NCBI GenBank assembly: GCA_030374805.1
Contig: JARGSG010000024.1
Span: 62,001-126,000, forward strand
Source of the DNA: Gracilaria gracilis
Taxonomy: Eukaryota > Rhodophyta > Florideophyceae > Gracilariales > Gracilariaceae
Length of the DNA stretch: 64,000 nt
Reading direction: 5' to 3'
Every line of letters begins with the position of its first letter. The stretch's first letter is position 1. The notes beneath the pieces are model-generated. The model was not told the DNA's origin. It worked only from the letters and a program-made list of their open reading frames with translations, and ran no database searches. Position numbers and translations under genes: made by a program. This document shows positions 54,051 through 64,000 of the stretch, in pieces.

Positions 54051-56827
54051 ATGTCTGCGTTCGGCGGCGGTTTTGGCCAGCCGTCCCCCTTTGGCAGCTC
54101 GGCCTTCGGCTCCTCCGCCCCTACGTTCGGTGCCAGCAGCGGCTTCGGCGCACAGACCAACTCGCTCTTCGGTCAGTCACAGTCTTCCTTCGGCGCCTTT
54201 GGCCAGTCCTCAGGCTTCGGGTCCTCGGCCGCCTTTGGATCTAACTCCGTCTTTGGCGCGCAGTCCGCCCCGGCCTTCGGAAATACTTTCGGCTCAAGTT
54301 CGTTTGGCAACAACAACGCCTTTGGTTCCACGCCTGCCTTTGGTGCATCTCAATCGGCTTTCGGTTCTTCTTCAGGCTTTGGCGGCGGTTCCTCCCTCTT
54401 CGGCGCTCAGCAAAACACAGGTTTCGGATCATCTGCTCCGGCCTTTGCTCAGTCTCAGCCTTCATGGAACCAGAGCGGTGGCCTCTTCGGTTCAGGGAAC
54501 ACCTTTGGCGGTAATACTGGTGCCGGTCTTTTCGGGAGCAACAGCGGTGCGAATTCTCTATTCGGCTCGCAAGGCGGTTCTACGTTTGGTGCTGCTGCTC
54601 AAGCCCAGCAAGGGACAAAAGGCGTAAATTGGCAGTATACAATTGAGTACGAAAACTCTGGTTCTCAGAAGTACCAAAGCATTACTATGATGCAGCCTTT
54701 TAGAGGTAAGTCAATAGAGGAACTGCGTTTCGAAGACTACGCAATGGGAAACAAAGGAGACCAAGCCAGTGGGGGCGTCTTTGGGTCTCAGCCCCAAAAC
54801 GCCGTATTTGGGGGTGCCAGTCAGGCGGCCTTTGCTAGTAGTAGCGCGCTTGGAAACACGTCTGGCTTCGGCAGTAGTACGCCTTTTGCGACATCTACTC
54901 CTTCAGTCTTTGGGAGCGGAAGTGCAGCATTTGGTCAGAGCTCAGGTGGGTTCGGTGCACAATCAGGGGGTCTCTTCGGACAGGGTTCAAGTTCTCTTGG
55001 AGCCCCATCTACTGGGTTAGGGTTTGGAGGCGGATCTGGGGGCGGTTTTGGAACAGGGAATCAACAGCCAAGCAGCGGTTTTGCTCAGGCTACTGGGTTT
55101 GGAAATGCTAGTCAGCCAAACATGTTCAACACAAACCAAAATCCCGGCGGCCTGTTTGGAAGCTCAGGATCTGGGTTTGGCGCAGGGTCACAACCTGCTG
55201 GCCTTTTTGCGAGTCAACCCAACCAGTTCGGAGCGCCTCCACAAGGGGCAAATTTTGCCAATCAGAGTACTGGCAATCAAGCGGCGCCGAACCCAGGGTT
55301 TGGTTTTGGAGGCTCAGGAGGTATCTTTGGTCAGTCTTCCTCGGCAGGTTTCAATTTCGGCTCTGGGTTGAACCAAAACCAACAACTACCAAACGCCAAC
55401 CCTTCGTTTGGTGTAAATCAGCCCCAGATAGGGGGTATGCAAGGATCGCACCGACCATTCCAGAAACATATCAATCCATCACTCAACATCATGGATCCAC
55501 AATAGCTCCAGTTGGTGCTAATTACGGTACTGTTCTTCACAATTTGCAGGTGATTCAGGCAAAGGTTGAAGAGCAAAAGAGAATCCTTGCGGAACAAGCT
55601 AAACTGAATGCGAAAACCGCACCGAAAAAGCAAGGAAGTACTTCCATTGTGGTTCTGCCATCTCCGTCGCTAGTGAAGGTAACATCCAACCGAGATTCTG
55701 TTTCTCGGACCCAGGGTCTCATTGCTCGTACTCCATTTCGAACAAAGATGCGAGGCTCGGTTGCTCGTATGGGCGAGCTTGCTGGGTACACTCCGAGAAT
55801 ATCTGGTACGCCTATTCGGGAGAAGGGAAGTACAGAAGATGCAACTGCGGACGTCGACAAAACTGTTTCAACAACCCCTGCTTCCATGAAATTGACTCCA
55901 TTATTCACCCCAAAGCAGTTTAGCGTGGCAAGGCGAAGGCCAGTTCGCGTTTCTGAAGGCGCAACTCCAATGCGATCATCAAGGATGCTACCTCTGCCTC
56001 CAACGCCGAGAGAAAATGGCCTGAGCCCTAAGCGTAATGGATCTAATTACGAAGATGAGGTCGAGATCGTGCAATCAAGCACGGGAAGTCCTCGAAAGAC
56101 ATTAACACCGCAAAGTGCGACGAAGAAGGAATTGCACTTCATGAATGGTGTGAAAGGAGATGAAGACGACCAAAACGGTCATCGTCAATTGAACTTATCA
56201 GTGAAACCTGTTAGCATTCTCAGGAAGCCGAAACGAGACATTTCATCAAGTGAAGAAGGTCCTCAGGAGCTCGACCAGAAGAACTATACCGGTCGATTGT
56301 CAAACAGTGAAGACTTCATGTGGGCGCATCCTAGACCATCTACTTGGAGCAAAAAGCAAGGTCTCGATTCAGAGGAGCAATACATGCCTGAGAAGTACCT
56401 ACCTTTTTTGTCAAAGGAAGGCTTTTATATGGAACCCAGTCTTCCGGAGTTGGCCGCGCGGGACATGACAGAGTTGCAAATGGTCGAAGGTTTTACTGTT
56501 GGGAGGCATGGTCATGGGAAAATAGAATGGATAGAACCAGTTGATGTTCGAGGTCTGGACCTAGATCTCGCAGTTGATATCCAAAGAGGTGAATTCGCAG
56601 TTTATCCGGAGAGGGATGCAGGCCAGTTGGATGCAGGGGCTCGAGTAACACTAGAGAATATGTTCAAGAGGAAGACAGGGAAGTCCTCCTCCGAAGAAGC
56701 AGAACTGGAAGAACGGTATCAGAAAAAGTTGAAATCTTTCTGCCAGAAGAATGCTTTGAAGTTTGTAGGCTACAACTCGAAAAGCGGGCATTGGACATTT
56801 GAGGTTTTCAACTTCTCGCAGAACTAA
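54051..56827 (+). CDS. NUP98-like FG nucleoporin, ending at the autoproteolysis site
   Basis: ATG 54051 begins MSAFGGGFGQPSPFG. Residues 1-185 and 240-454 are GLFG/FG-repeat sequence. Between them lies a GLEBS-like motif (NWQYTIEYENSGSQKYQSIT, then FRGKSIEELRFEDYAMGNKG) that in NUP98 binds RAE1/Gle2. The frame changes at 55413-55549, most simply by a 137-nt intron (GTAAAT, GTGCTAAT, TTTGCAG) joining in phase 0; this intron is inferred. Exon 2 ends in the NUP98 autoproteolytic fold: GFYMEPSLPELAARDMTELQ, GFTVGRHGHGKIEWIEPVD, DIQRGEFAVYP, ARVTLENMF and FVGYNSKSGHWTFEVFNF, then SQN and stop. In NUP98-NUP96 precursors the cut is at HF|S. Here the motif is NFS and the protein ends three residues later, so no NUP96 is attached. 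About 879 residues. Confidence 0.88.
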
Positions 56828-57110
56828 GTCATTCCTGTTTACTCTACGAACCTAACCAAACCAAACCAATGTTGAAACCGAATGCTAAGCTTCAGCTAAC
56901 ATAGTTTCCCATCAGTTCAGATTCTAGCTATTCGGGATCTGGCTTACATAACTCCCATAGCTTTGTACAGATAGTATAGCAGTAGCAACTCTGCTCTTAA
57001 AAACATGCAATGTTGTTACCCAAGTTCACTCGCTTTAGTTCCCCCTTGTCTCTGGAAGGATTCCGTTGCCTGTAGTCCAAGTACTTTCGCTTCTCAATAA
57101 ATTCAACAGG

Positions 57111-58541
57111 TTATTCATCTGTAACTGTGGAAGTCAGAGGTCTGTCGGTGCTGTGACTCTCCTTCTCCCTCGCCGAAAATTCGCTGCGCGACTCTCTTTC
57201 ACCTTTATTATCCCTTATCGAGGTGCGGGGACCTCTTCGACCGAAACCTCTGCCCGAATGGCGACGATTAGCTCCCGGAGTGCGTCGTTGACTTGAACGA
57301 ACTGTAGTCCAATCGCTTTCAGTCTCATCTTGCGGGGCGTGCGTCTCTAATTCATTATTCGCAACTTCCTCAGAGCCGGGCTGACTGGCGTTGCCTTCGC
57401 GTGAGGCCGCTCTTTGTGGAGAGCCCATCTTCGCCTCGATTGGATGAGATCGTTCTCTTGCAGCTCCCCAGTCCCTAACGTTGTGGGTGGTGTCTTGCCT
57501 TGGCGGAGACGTTTCCATGTGGGTACGCTGTCGACTTCTCCTTTCGGTAACACCCTGGGTATCTCGGCGCCAATTTTCCCGAGACATTGACGATTCCTTC
57601 TCAGTTGGGAGCTTCCCTACGTCTTCAGCTTTCTTCAGTTCTTCCAACTTCGCTCCTCGTCTGTCAGAAAAGTCGATATCACGGATAGCTTTCCGGGTTT
57701 TCTCCACTTCAGGTTCAATCGGCCCCTTTCTGGCGGACCAATCCACCTCTGGCTGTTGGCGCGGAAACGTAGACTCCACCGGGCGTCTTCGGACACCTGC
57801 CCAGTCCCCTTCAGGTTGACTCTTTTCCGTATCAGCCTCGACTGGACCCTTCCTAGCAGTCCAGTCTCGCTCCTGTGTCTCAGCAGCAAATTCAGCTTCA
57901 ACTGGTCCCTTGCGAGCCGACCAATCTGCTTCTGCTGTGGATGATGCGCCACCTGCATCAATCGGGCGACGTACATTCCAGTTTGGCTCTTCCTTTTGCT
58001 GCCGAAACTCTGCTTCAATAGGTCCTTGTCGAGCACTACCCCACTGATCATCGGAAATGGTTCGCGATGCCGGGGCCTCGGCTTCGATGGGACCCTTTCG
58101 CGCGCCCCAATCACGCTCCACATGTTTGGATTCAAACGAGGACTCAACAGGACCTCTTCGCATGCCATCCCAGTTGCGTTCCGGAGCAGCAGCGTCTTCC
58201 GAATCCAGAGGACCACGACGTATATCACCCCAGTCTCGTTCGGGACCAGCGCCGAAGCCGGGACCATCATTCTCTTCTAGAGGTCCCTTTCGCGTCCAGT
58301 CGCGGTCATCAAAGTCGGCGTCGGCGTCGTAACCGCGGTCTCTGTGAGCTGTCCTCTCTTTGTAACCGCGCGAGTTGTATTCAGGGCGGCCCCCTTCCGC
58401 TTCCCATTCCTCGGGGGCCTTGGGAGCCGTAGGAAGTGACGCAATGTCCGGGTCCACTCCGGCTTTTGGCACATCTTGAGTAAACTCTGCGAGCGAAAGC
58501 ACGACCTTCTTCTTCCCCTGTCCGGGCTTCTTCTTACCCAT
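57111..58541 (-). CDS. eIF4B-like protein with tandem DW..R.GP(I/V)E repeats
   Basis: 476 residues from ATG 58541 (MGKKKPGQGKKKVVLSLAEF); the open frame upstream of this ATG is not protein-like. The opening MGKKK..GKK...L.EF is shared with plant and fungal translation initiation factor eIF4B. The body, residues about 70-330, is made of ten or so units around DWGARKGPIEAE, ARKGPVEAEF and VRRRPVESTF. Yeast Tif3 and plant eIF4B also carry short DW...R repeats that bind RNA or the ribosome. No RNA-recognition motif was seen. The C-terminal part is rich in Arg, Ser and Gly with one RRGPR stretch. The protein should help eIF4A unwind mRNA in the cytoplasm. Its identity as eIF4B is probable but rests on the N-terminus and repeat style. 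Confidence 0.7.
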   Translation of the reverse strand: MGKKKPGQGKKKVVLSLAEFTQDVPKAGVDPDIASLPTAPKAPEEWEAEGGRPEYNSRGYKERTAHRDRGYDADADFDDRDWTRKGPLEENDGPGFGAGPERDWGDIRRGPLDSEDAAAPERNWDGMRRGPVESSFESKHVERDWGARKGPIEAEAPASRTISDDQWGSARQGPIEAEFRQQKEEPNWNVRRPIDAGGASSTAEADWSARKGPVEAEFAAETQERDWTARKGPVEADTEKSQPEGDWAGVRRRPVESTFPRQQPEVDWSARKGPIEPEVEKTRKAIRDIDFSDRRGAKLEELKKAEDVGKLPTEKESSMSRENWRRDTQGVTERRSRQRTHMETSPPRQDTTHNVRDWGAARERSHPIEAKMGSPQRAASREGNASQPGSEEVANNELETHAPQDETESDWTTVRSSQRRTPGANRRHSGRGFGRRGPRTSIRDNKGERESRSEFSAREKESHSTDRPLTSTVTDE

Positions 58542-59569
58542 TTCGCTAAGAACAACAAAACAAAAACTTACGCAGGCACTATTAAGCTGAAAGAACCCAG
58601 GAAAATCCGTGGGATCGAATCTGCAACGGAAACGGAGTGTGCAGCTTGGCTTGGCTACAACCTGGAAACGACGCCGACCGGCGGCGTCTTTGCAGCCCAG
58701 CAAGTGGGCTGCCCAGCAATTTGTGCTATCAGCGGCGCCCAGCGCACGGCGCACGGGGCGCCTTTGGGCCGCTGTTTACGTGGGGGATTCTGCAAAAAAT
58801 ACAAAATAAGAAAACAAAAGCCGTACAATTCGCGACGGCATAAATCCATCAACCTTTTTCACGGAACGGGGGGCTGTACCTGGTTGGTTCTGCCCTTCGC
58901 TTCAACAATCAAACAGTATAGATACCAAGGCAGCGAGTAAGACCAAGATCTTGTTCTTAACACCGGGGGGACGAAGATATAACAGAAACAAATAGGGGAG
59001 TTCCACATGACGAAGCGCCCTTGTTTGCTTTTTCACATGTCTTTCTCTCACTTTCTGATGGCAAACAATTTCCATCAGAGATAGGATGGAAATCTTCACG
59101 CCCTTCAAGACTGCCCTTCTGCGCGATGTGTCTTCTATTAAAAGCAAATCCAGGCATGGCACGACTCTCAGCGATCTCAAACGCAAACACAGACTCCAAT
59201 TGGATATCGAAATCTTCCCCGAAATGCAACATAGTTACGCAAGATTTCCCGCATAGAGTCGCAGCTACGGCCTTTTATATTTAGGGATGAAGTCCAGTGA
59301 GAGATTTTGGTGGCCAGTATATCTGTCTCTACCAACTGGACATTTTCATACATGAATTAAAAACCGGATACAATTGCCGAGCACCAGAGTGAGACTGGAC
59401 ACCACGACAAACTAATTCATAACAAGAAGACCATACTCGAACTTTCCGGCAGCTTGTGAACTGTACGTATTGTTTTCCGACTTTCCTCATATGCTATTCT
59501 TCGTAGATTTCTTATTTCAGACGTTGTATATTATAAAAGTCCCCTCGATGTTGGTCACCACGTGTGGTG
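58542..59569. other. Intergenic region between eIF4B-like and gamma-tubulin genes
   Basis: No gene recognised. A minus-strand open frame at 58957-59232 (starting MLHFGEDFDIQLESVFAFEI) is polar and protein-like but has no known motif; a small or broken gene cannot be excluded. The rest is the promoter of the eIF4B-like gene and the 3' flank of gamma-tubulin. Confidence 0.4.
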
Positions 59570-61000
59570 CTACGGAACTCTTTCATCCCCAACTCCATCC
59601 GTCTTTCCAGATATATTTCTTGAGCCACGTTGAAGAGGCACTGTGCCGCCGCTCGATGCCCACTCAATGTAATTGTCACACTCGGCTGCTTCGTATTCAT
59701 CGATCAGCTCCTGAACTGCTTCGCGACTAGAATCAAACTCATCGAGGCCCCCAGCAAAGAGCCGCTCCTTTCGATAAGATTCTAAGAATGCATTTCGTTT
59801 CCGAAGCTTGTCATACTGTTTTAGCGTACGAACGAATAGAGTTCTGATACTGGTGTGATTCGCGAGCATAAGTCCGCTCACTCTGTTTTCGGTCTTCAGG
59901 TACGGACTCCTGCGCGACAAAGCGACCTGAACCGATGCAGGACCCCATCTAATGAACTCAGCCAATCCACGTTCCCGAATTCTCTGCAGACTCTTATGAA
60001 CCTGTGTGGGATCAACCTCTCCCTGTATAACGTCTAGAATGGACATGTACATTCCATTTCTAGTGGGTACAGAAACCATCTGATTCTTGGATTGTAATAA
60101 ACGCCGCATCACATCTAGCACAGATGTCTTGCGAACTTTGGAACCTGATGTTTGTGTACCGTCGAGTACTGTCCAGGGTGTGTAGCCGGTTAGTAAGAAA
60201 TGGCAAGATGGAGTTGGAATGAGAGATGCGGTCAGTCCAACGAGGTCGTTGTTCATGTAGCCTGGGTAACGCAGGGTGCTTGTACTGGCCGCCATCACAG
60301 TCGAAACGAGTGAGTTCACTTGCTCAAAAGTGGGGTTGTCGACATGCAAGCGGTCTTCAGCCACTCTATTCAAAGCAGTGTTGTCGAGTACAACGACACT
60401 ATCAGCATTGAGAGTGAGTCTCTTTAAAGCCAGTAGCGCATTGTATGGCTGCACCACAACATCGGAGCCTTCTTGCTGGTTTGGGAAAACGGAATAAGTT
60501 TGAATGAGTTTCTTCGGAAAACGATCGTTCAACTTTTCGAGTAGATAAGAACCGAGCCCAGATCCTGTTCCACCGGCTACGGAATGGCACAAGGCAAAGC
60601 CTTCCAAGGAATCACTTCCGTCTGCTTCTCTTTCTATCATTTCCATAAGTTCTTCTTCTTTTTCCTCTCCTTGTTGATAGCCACTGGCCCAATTATTGCC
60701 GGCACCTCCACCGGACGGAGCGACGAAAATGTTTTCCGCATTGTACAGATTGCGGTAGGTGGATGTTTGTATGGCGTTAATGACGCGTGGTTCCAAATCA
60801 ATCAGGAGAGCTCTTGGAATGTACTGATCATCATCGGCTTGATAAAAGAAAACATCCTTGCGGTCTCCTGTACCATCTAGAGCATAATCAGCCAAGATGC
60901 CGTTCGGTTGAATGCCATGTTCCGCGCATAATTGCTTCCAGAATTCGGCACCTATCTGGTTACCACACTGGCCAACTTGTATTGTGATCACTTCCCTCAT
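59570..61000 (-). CDS. TUBG: Gamma-tubulin
   Basis: 476 residues from ATG 61000 ([20 protein letters not shown]), a normal length. The GTP-binding loop [19 protein letters not shown] is intact, as are [20 protein letters not shown] and WASGYQQGE. Family-specific features distinguish it from alpha and beta forms: EHGI near residue 30, [17 protein letters not shown] in place of the beta-tubulin TGGKYVPRA region, and [13 protein letters not shown]. The short C-terminal tail is polar, without the Glu-rich end of beta-tubulin. Gamma-tubulin nucleates microtubules at organising centres as part of the gamma-tubulin complex. Intronless. It diverges from the ARL5 gene 788 bases away. Confidence 0.97.
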   Translation of the reverse strand: MREVITIQVGQCGNQIGAEFWKQLCAEHGIQPNGILADYALDGTGDRKDVFFYQADDDQYIPRALLIDLEPRVINAIQTSTYRNLYNAENIFVAPSGGGAGNNWASGYQQGEEKEEELMEMIEREADGSDSLEGFALCHSVAGGTGSGLGSYLLEKLNDRFPKKLIQTYSVFPNQQEGSDVVVQPYNALLALKRLTLNADSVVVLDNTALNRVAEDRLHVDNPTFEQVNSLVSTVMAASTSTLRYPGYMNNDLVGLTASLIPTPSCHFLLTGYTPWTVLDGTQTSGSKVRKTSVLDVMRRLLQSKNQMVSVPTRNGMYMSILDVIQGEVDPTQVHKSLQRIRERGLAEFIRWGPASVQVALSRRSPYLKTENRVSGLMLANHTSIRTLFVRTLKQYDKLRKRNAFLESYRKERLFAGGLDEFDSSREAVQELIDEYEAAECDNYIEWASSGGTVPLQRGSRNISGKTDGVGDERVP

Positions 61001-61788
61001 AGCAAGTGTGGACTTTGCTTAATAAGATGTCTGGAACCAACGTTTGTGCAAGAAACGTAGAAGGGTGACTCTGATAGAATGTGGTGAGCGAGTACGTGAA
61101 TCGCGGAACGGGAGAAGGCTCAAAGGTCTTGAAGAGGTATCAGACCAAGTGCTCTCCACGTCAGCCGTTTGGAAGCTGTTGAAGATGAAGATAGATAGGG
61201 CGGATTTTGTTCGGTTCGATGAAAGAACGCAATCAAGGATATTTGGCATTCGTGGAAACTTGGGGTGTTTGCGAGCATTTTGAACTCCCGCCTTTCCCAG
61301 TCTGCGAACACAGCAAGCAGAAGATCAAACACGGCATGTGCTCGCATCATAGTCTGATTCAAACCTGCAATTTAACAATTTGATCTGTGTGCGTCTAATT
61401 ACCGACACCTGACGCTCGAAGGAATACAATCAAGCAGCGTGTAAAGTTTACTGCACGTCTTCCACACCTGACCAGCCCGCTGGTAACTTGTTAGAACTGC
61501 TGATGCTCGGATTGTGCTGCTCCGCAGCGAGTCCACTGGCAGTTGCGAGGTCGCGCGACCAGTGATTCGGCTCGTGTCCCCCATACATATTTGTATAATT
61601 TGAGCTGCACACCATTCGAACAAAACTGTTTGAACTGCGAGCCGAGCGTTTCGACCCTCGACCCAAGCAGGCGCACGTCCCCCCGCCCAGCTCGCGTTAT
61701 CTTGTCCGCGAAAACAGAACCTGTGCGGCTCGACCTCTTCGGGTGCGGCTGATTGGCAGCGGCCGACTCCGTACTACCGCATGTTGCG
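61001..61788. promoter_or_regulatory. Divergent intergenic region between gamma-tubulin and ARL5
   Basis: 788 bases between opposed start codons, no gene recognised. It probably holds both promoters. No TATA box stands out on either side. Confidence 0.45.
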
Positions 61789-62527
61789 ATGGGGATTTTG
61801 TTCTCAAGCCTTTGGAGAAGAATCTCAGGTTTCCGCGAAGTCAAGGTTCGTTGTCAGCGTATCGTTCATCAATGCGGGCTACCATTCCGGCTCTTCTTCA
61901 TCTGCTTTATGCTTTAGATGAAATTTCTAACATCATTGTGCCTTCCACCTCACTGCAGATATGCATGATTGGACTGGATGCAGCCGGCAAGACAACAATT
62001 CTTTATAAACTCCATCTTGGCGAGGTAGTATCAACGTATCCCACCATCGGTTCCAATGTCGAAGAGGTATCATATAAAAACATGCGTTTTCAGGTTTGGG
62101 ATCTGGGTGGTCAAGATATGCTTCGACAGACTTGGAAGACTTATTTTGTAAATACTCATGCTCTCATAATGGTCGTGGATTCTGCTGATGTGATGCGCCT
62201 GGATCTGGCTCGAACAGAACTTCACGCCGTTCTTAATACTGACGAACTTCGCGACAGCTGCGTGCTGGTCTTTGCAAACAAGCAAGATCTCAAAGAGTCC
62301 TTAACCGCCGCCGAGCTTTCTGAAGCGTTGGCGTTGCACACCATTCGTACACACGATTGGCACATACAAGTATGGCGCTTTTTCTTCCAAAACAATAGTT
62401 TGTTTTCCCTGCGATACTAACATCATACTCTCTTCACATCTCCCGTCTGCAGGCATGTAGTGCGATCAAAGGAGAAGGCCTGTACGAAGGACTAGAGTGG
62501 ATTTCAACACATGTTCGACAAGACTGA
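61789..62527 (+). CDS. ARL5: ARL5-type small GTPase, three exons
   Basis: Exons 61789-61845, 61959-62369 and 62453-62527 join in phase 0 to 180 residues. Exon 1 gives [19 protein letters not shown], with the Gly-2 myristoylation site and amphipathic helix of ARF-like proteins. Exon 2 starts [20 protein letters not shown] (P-loop) and has [20 protein letters not shown] (switch I with the NVEE of ARL5), [14 protein letters not shown] (switch II) and [12 protein letters not shown]. Exon 3 completes [20 protein letters not shown]. Introns are 113 and 83 nt with branch motifs TTTCTAAC and ATACTAAC and acceptors CTGCAG. ARL5 acts at the trans-Golgi in tethering of vesicles from endosomes. The start ATG was chosen because only it yields the myristoylation leader; another frame is open further upstream. 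Confidence 0.93.
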
Positions 62528-62598
62528 GCACGCAGTTCCTTTGTTATCGACGAGTGTTCTAACAATCGTTTGGTTTTCTAACAACTTCAACAGTTCAG

Positions 62599-62754
62599 AT
62601 GTACTCTGAGCTTCTTATCGCTTACATGCAACCATTATTCCATGCGTCGGTCTCCGACACCACCACCATGTGGATTTTTCCCTACATGATGTCCGCGCTC
62701 GTTATGCTCATGAATTATGCGGGATTTAAAGCACACGCTGCTTTGGAAGACTAG
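62599..62754 (+). CDS. Possible 51-residue membrane protein
   Basis: ATG 62599 to TAG 62754 reads MYSELLIAYMQPLFHASVSD, then a hydrophobic helix TTTMWIFPYMMSALVMLMNY and AGFKAHAALED. Just upstream, TTTCTAACAACTTCAACAG (ending 62593) looks like a branch site and intron acceptor, so an upstream non-coding exon may exist in the 70 bases after ARL5. A single-helix micro-protein of an organelle complex would fit, but I do not recognise it. It could be chance. Confidence 0.4.
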   Translation: MYSELLIAYMQPLFHASVSDTTTMWIFPYMMSALVMLMNYAGFKAHAALED

Positions 62755-62965
62755 TTTTGGTATAAACATCATAAAAGAGTTGCCAGCAGTGCGCTGCCGT
62801 TCAAGGCCTGTAAACCATACTCTGGCTAGTTTTTGTATTCCTTCTCTAACACCGTTAACACTTTACCGTCTATAATCCTTTGCACGTTCTCCAGCAGCAC
62901 ACAGCTTAGCAAAGGAGGGTGCAGCGCCGCCCAAAACTATGCCTCTGTTCACCTCAAACACAAGT

Positions 62966-63007
62966 GTTCGAGAAGAAACTCTAAACGTTCGAGAAGAAAC
63001 TCTAAAC
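62966..63007 (+). repeat. Two tandem 21-bp units
   Basis: GTTCGAGAAGAAACTCTAAAC occurs twice in direct succession, followed by a partial inverted match (TTTCGAAGAGTTTC). It lies in the 3' flank of SF3A2. Confidence 0.85.
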
Positions 63008-63099
63008 GTTTCGAAGAGTTTCAAGTGTTTCCCTAGCTCAACAGTGAAATCGTTATTCATCTGAGCAGGTTAAAAACTGGACAATGCAGAAAAGTTAGT

Positions 63100-63870
63100 T
63101 TACATCGGGTGACCAATACCTGCAAATGGATCCTTCGGTCGTGATAGCTCTTTTTCTATGTGCATGGTTTGTCCTTTAACAGGTTCATCCATCGCACCAT
63201 TGGCTTTTCCTTGATGTTTCTGTTGTTCGAAAAATAGCTGCAAAGTAAACGTTTTCCCTTCTTGATCCCAGTTGGTATAAAACGTTCCTTCTCCTTTATC
63301 TATTGGCATGTTGGGGATCTTAAATGCCACAGTTTCATACGGCTCCGCTGCAAAAAGTAGATATTGATATCTTCGATCGGGTCGCTCCTTCTTCTGCTCA
63401 AAAGCGCTCATGAATCGGTGTCGCGGTTGTAAGCCATCAGCAATTTGTGGGTAACGAAGCTGAAAAAGTAAGCTAAGCTGCCCTGTTTGAGGGTGTTTCT
63501 GTTTTGTAATTTGATAGCCGGGCGTTCCAATCTTGAGCCGCTTGTGCATAATTCTTCGTATGGAGACGGCCATGGGAGCACGAGGTTTGGCTGCTTCCTT
63601 CTGAGATTCCATTGCTGCTCTGCGTTTCAGATTGCTCTGATGTCGGCGGCCTTGTGTGTGTGCGAGGTAATTTCCTTCGTTGGGGTGTAGCGTTAAACAT
63701 AGCTTGCATTCATACGTTCCCAAATGGTTTCTCATGAAATACGGGTCATTCTTCAAGTCGACTGTGTCCATGGCGAGCTGCCTCAGGCGCTCCTTTCTTG
63801 CCAGTGCCTCATGTTCCTTGGATGCAACGCCACCACCGCCCGTCTTTGAACCCCAGTCGCGGTACGCCAT
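63100..63870 (-). CDS. SF3A2: Splicing factor 3A subunit 2 (SF3a66 / Prp11)
   Basis: 256 residues from ATG 63870. The start was placed at MAYRDWGSKTGGGGVASKEH, the conserved family N-terminus; thirty more open codons upstream are not conserved sequence. The matrin-type zinc finger is intact: YECKLCLTLHPNEGNYLAHT followed by QGRRHQSNL. The core continues KIGTPGYQITKQKHPQTGQL, LLFQLRYPQI, PRHRFMSAFEQKKE and YLLFAAEPYETVAFKIPN, ending FYTNWDQEGKTFTLQLFFE. SF3A2 belongs to the U2 snRNP and helps it bind the intron branch site. The Pro-rich C-terminal repeats of animal SF3A2 are absent, as in yeast Prp11. Intronless. Confidence 0.95.
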   Translation of the reverse strand: MAYRDWGSKTGGGGVASKEHEALARKERLRQLAMDTVDLKNDPYFMRNHLGTYECKLCLTLHPNEGNYLAHTQGRRHQSNLKRRAAMESQKEAAKPRAPMAVSIRRIMHKRLKIGTPGYQITKQKHPQTGQLSLLFQLRYPQIADGLQPRHRFMSAFEQKKERPDRRYQYLLFAAEPYETVAFKIPNMPIDKGEGTFYTNWDQEGKTFTLQLFFEQQKHQGKANGAMDEPVKGQTMHIEKELSRPKDPFAGIGHPM

Positions 63871-64000
63871 TGTTGTGCTGATGAACAGCCGACACAGGTT
63901 TAGAAGAAGAGTGTTACAATAATGTTCGGTTCGAATCGTTCTGTTTGGAAGATGCTCCAAACGTTCTACCCTTCCTTGTATCTATCTATCTTGACCTGGT

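Noticed and set aside
1-64000. CRISPR arrays, rRNA and tRNA genes
   Set aside because: No regularly spaced repeats with unique spacers and no clover-leaf or rRNA signature were noticed; a dedicated tRNA scan could not be run.

Overview
The window looks like nuclear DNA of a plastid-bearing eukaryote, most likely a multicellular red alga. That placement is inference. It rests on short, mostly intron-free genes packed close together, rare small GT-AG introns with TACTAAC-like branch sites, plastid-type leader peptides on two proteins, a Dicer-like sequence, and mobile elements filling the gaps. No bacterial operons, CRISPR arrays, rRNA or convincing tRNA genes were seen.

Positions 1 to about 29,400 are a graveyard of mobile elements. 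In order: a broken Plavaka/KDZ-like transposase; a broken PIF/Harbinger (Plant_tran) transposase; a 185-bp dispersed repeat; a 4.5-kb element with 165-bp inverted ends whose piggyBac-like transposase carries a YqaJ-type nuclease domain; and a Copia LTR retrotransposon (9361-27312). The 3' LTR of the Copia element is split by an 11.2-kb Harbinger-like DNA transposon (16077-27251) with matching terminal inverted repeats and a short target duplication. Inside that transposon, between its own ORF1-like gene and its transposase, sit broken copies of three host genes: a class II DAHP synthase fragment, an almost full-length Dicer, and a contracted ABCB transporter. The transposon boundaries indicate that this host DNA arrived as cargo. 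A broken C2H2 zinc-finger gene and a second copy of the 185-bp repeat close the region.

Positions 29,700 to 64,000 are a gene island: an unrecognised three-helix membrane protein; a plastid TPR-like membrane protein; a frameshifted nucleoside hydrolase; a DNL-type zinc-finger (Hsp70 escort) protein; a plastid coiled-coil protein; a Pumilio RNA-binding protein; dolichol kinase; a very large AWS-SET histone methyltransferase; a NUP98-like nucleoporin; an eIF4B-like repeat protein; gamma-tubulin; an ARL5-type GTPase with two introns; a possible 51-residue membrane protein; and splicing factor SF3A2.

The island genes are housekeeping genes with no shared pathway. Two head-to-head pairs (SET/NUP98 and gamma-tubulin/ARL5) share intergenic regions of about 0.7-0.8 kb that probably hold divergent promoters. 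Several proteins carry in-frame coding minisatellites (KTESL, PPRDH and DW..RKGPIEAE units).
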